From CAURMH01 sp963525745 (lineage in GTDB: Bacteria; Pseudomonadota; Gammaproteobacteria; Enterobacterales; Pasteurellaceae): a stretch of 22,463 nucleotides of DNA. The notes beneath the pieces are model-generated. The model was given only the letters and a program-made list of their open reading frames with translations, was not told the origin of the DNA and did not search any database. Numbering within the stretch: the stretch's first letter is position 1; the number at the start of each line of letters is the position of its first letter. A program made the translations under genes and the position numbers. Positions 21,222-22,463 of this stretch are shown in pieces. The DNA lies in NCBI GenBank assembly GCA_963525745.1, contig CAURMH010000024.1:1-22463 (forward strand), given 5' to 3'.

Positions 21222-22377
21222 TTAGTACTGAAACCCAATTCCCGCGCCGGCGAAGAAGTCGCCCATAAAGTTGGCGGTGCCGGTGATTTTAATCACTGCT
21301 TTGCCGCTATCCGTGGTTCTCGACCAGCCGACGACGGCAGACTTGTCTTTGTAAGTCCCGACCGCGGCGCCAATCATGGATTTACCCACAACATTTGCTT
21401 GCGGTAACGACATGCCTGTCGCTATGCTGGCGCCAAGGCCGCGCATTTCTTTGCAAATGTTACTCAGCTTATCTTCCACCGCGCCGATTCGATGTTCGGC
21501 GGAGGTCATGCGGCTGTTCATGTGATTGAACTCGTTACGAGACAGGCCGCTGGTCGTTTTCATATTGTTAACCCGATTACTCAACTCTTGGAAGAGGGCA
21601 TAGTTTACTGCGTAGATGCCGTTGACAATGGTCACGCTGGTGCCTGCGCCGCCGAAGATGGTACTGCCTTTCGCTTTCAGATTTTTCACGTTCACGGTAT
21701 CCGCATTGACCGTATCTGCATTAACAGTCGTTGCGTTCACCGTTGTGGCCGTCACACTATCCACCGCAATATGACGACTTAACGCTACGCTAATCGCACG
21801 ACCGCTTTGCGTCAATTGAATATTGACGCCGCATACAGTGCTTGCTGCCTCGCCGATGATATTGCCGGTGGTGGCGATATTCCAAACGACACTCTTCCGT
21901 CGCCGAGCTGTATGTCCCCGTACCGCTGGTGGAGGTGCCAGCGACCACATAACTGGTATTCGAGCCTTAAAAGACCGAATTATCCGTGGTGGTCGTAATG
22001 TCGTTCCCGAAAGCGAACATGCCGTTTTGCCCGGAAGCTAACATATTGTTATTACCGACGCTGTAAGAATAGGTGGCGTTAATTACGCTTGGGTCACCGA
22101 TGGCGCCGGAGTCTTCGTGGTTGATTTAGTTGTCGTTACTGATAGAAATGGCGTTTTTAGTGTTATTTTTTGCGCCCGAACCGATAGCAATCACGTTTTC
22201 ACTGGTGACATTAGAGAAAGTACCGAACGCCAAACTATTCATATCGGCGACAATACTCGTCCAGCCAAGGGCGATGCTCGTATTTAATGCTTTTGCTGCA
22301 ACGCCCAATGCAATACTGGCCCAGTTTGCATTAGAGCTTGTCCCCATTGAAATAGAATTTACTTCACTTTTACTTAA
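21222..22377 (-). pseudogene. YadA-type trimeric autotransporter adhesin, 3' part, with stops and a frameshift
   Basis: Read from 22377 down, the gene shows YadA-like head repeats of 13-14 residues with a SIALG-type core (NSISMGTSSNANWA, SIALGVAAKALNT, SIALGWTSIVADMN, SLAFGTFSNVTSEN, VIAIGSGAKNNTKN). Two in-frame TAA codons follow, at 22128-22126 and 21969-21967. After each stop the adhesin-like sequence continues in the same frame (GDPSVINATYSYSVGNNNM, then GSNTSYVVAGTSTSGTGTYS). Near 21895-21910 the coding frame shifts. It then continues through a stalk with pentad repeats, a coiled coil (FNHMNSRMTSAEHRIGAVED) and the membrane anchor. The anchor (MSLPQANVVGKSMIGAAVGT to FAGAGIGFQY) keeps the terminal aromatic residue. 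The anchor is intact, but the protein as a whole cannot be made. The 5' end is missing at 22378, possibly through an insertion sequence. Confidence 0.85.
21694..21768 (-). repeat. Five 15-bp tandem repeats in the adhesin stalk
   Basis: Units at 21694, 21709, 21724, 21739 and 21754 are each 15 bp and start with AC on the plus strand. They encode pentads of the type TVNAD / TVNAT on the minus strand, between the head/neck part and the coiled coil. Confidence 0.75.
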
Positions 22378-22463
22378 GGGACTGTACTAGATAACTAGAC
22401 CAAATTTCCTTTAACCAATTGTTTTAAAATGGAAATTTGAGATTTTATTTCATTGTGATTAAA
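22378..22463. mobile_element. Possible end of an IS1595/IS1016-like insertion sequence, running out of the window
   Basis: Recognisable adhesin coding sequence stops at 22377. From 22378 the sequence begins GGGACTGTACTAGATAAC, which resembles, as I recall them, the terminal inverted repeats of IS1016-type elements, and the composition turns A/T-rich and non-coding. The adhesin frame meets a stop (22389-22387) only 10 bp into this stretch. No transposase or second end is within the window, so the identity is a suggestion. Confidence 0.35.

Noticed and set aside
21694..21768. CRISPR array
   Set aside because: The 15-bp units are contiguous, have no spacers and translate as pentads in the adhesin frame.

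Overview
The window comes from a member of the Pasteurellaceae. The 9-base core of the Haemophilus-type DNA uptake signal, AAGTGCGGT, occurs 20 times on the two strands in 22.5 kb (about 0.2 expected by chance), and every housekeeping protein reads as a Haemophilus/Pasteurella/Mannheimia-Basfia-like ortholog. The sequence does not let me name the species. The genes are almost all chromosomal core genes in compact operons. Both edges hold decayed surface-protein genes.

Layout. (1) 1-560: remnant of a subtilisin-like (S8) serine-protease autotransporter gene, broken by a frameshift, with a CRP-like site upstream. (2) 633-2474, minus: corA-yggT-yggU, with corA and yggT overlapping as TAATG. (3) 2801-3200, minus: rpsT with a UUG start, a promoter with a GC-rich discriminator, and a terminator built on an uptake signal. 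(4) 3388-9753, plus: murJ (lipid II flippase, UUG start), then ybgC-tolQ-tolR-tolA-tolB-pal, the complete Tol-Pal envelope-constriction machine, closed by a strong bidirectional terminator. (5) 9822-12792, minus: ytfL-glpG-glpR (CBS/CorC membrane protein, rhomboid protease, glycerol-3-phosphate repressor). (6) 12823-17865, minus: surA, then mltG-tmk-holB-ycfH-DUF1523, a tightly packed operon joining peptidoglycan processing, dTMP supply and the clamp loader. (7) 17939-19365, minus: trmO then pyrR. (8) 19425-20888, plus: menA and rraA, divergent from trmO. (9) 21130-22377, minus: wreck of a YadA-type trimeric autotransporter adhesin with two in-frame stops and a frameshift. The window may end inside an insertion sequence that cut its head domain.

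How the parts work together. MurJ, MltG, SurA and Tol-Pal all serve envelope growth and division: lipid II export, glycan-chain termination, outer-membrane protein folding and outer-membrane constriction. CorA, YtfL and GlpG are inner-membrane proteins. TrmO, RraA, S20, PyrR, Tmk and HolB are cytoplasmic information and nucleotide functions.

I found no clearly novel multi-gene system. The most interesting signals are architectural. Uptake signals are reused as transcription terminators, including an inverted pair between tolQ and tolR whose U-tract faces the antisense direction. TolA carries a recent 102-bp in-frame tandem duplication. Two different autotransporters are decaying. Uncommon start codons occur at rpsT and murJ. 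An uptake signal also occupies the menA ribosome-binding region.
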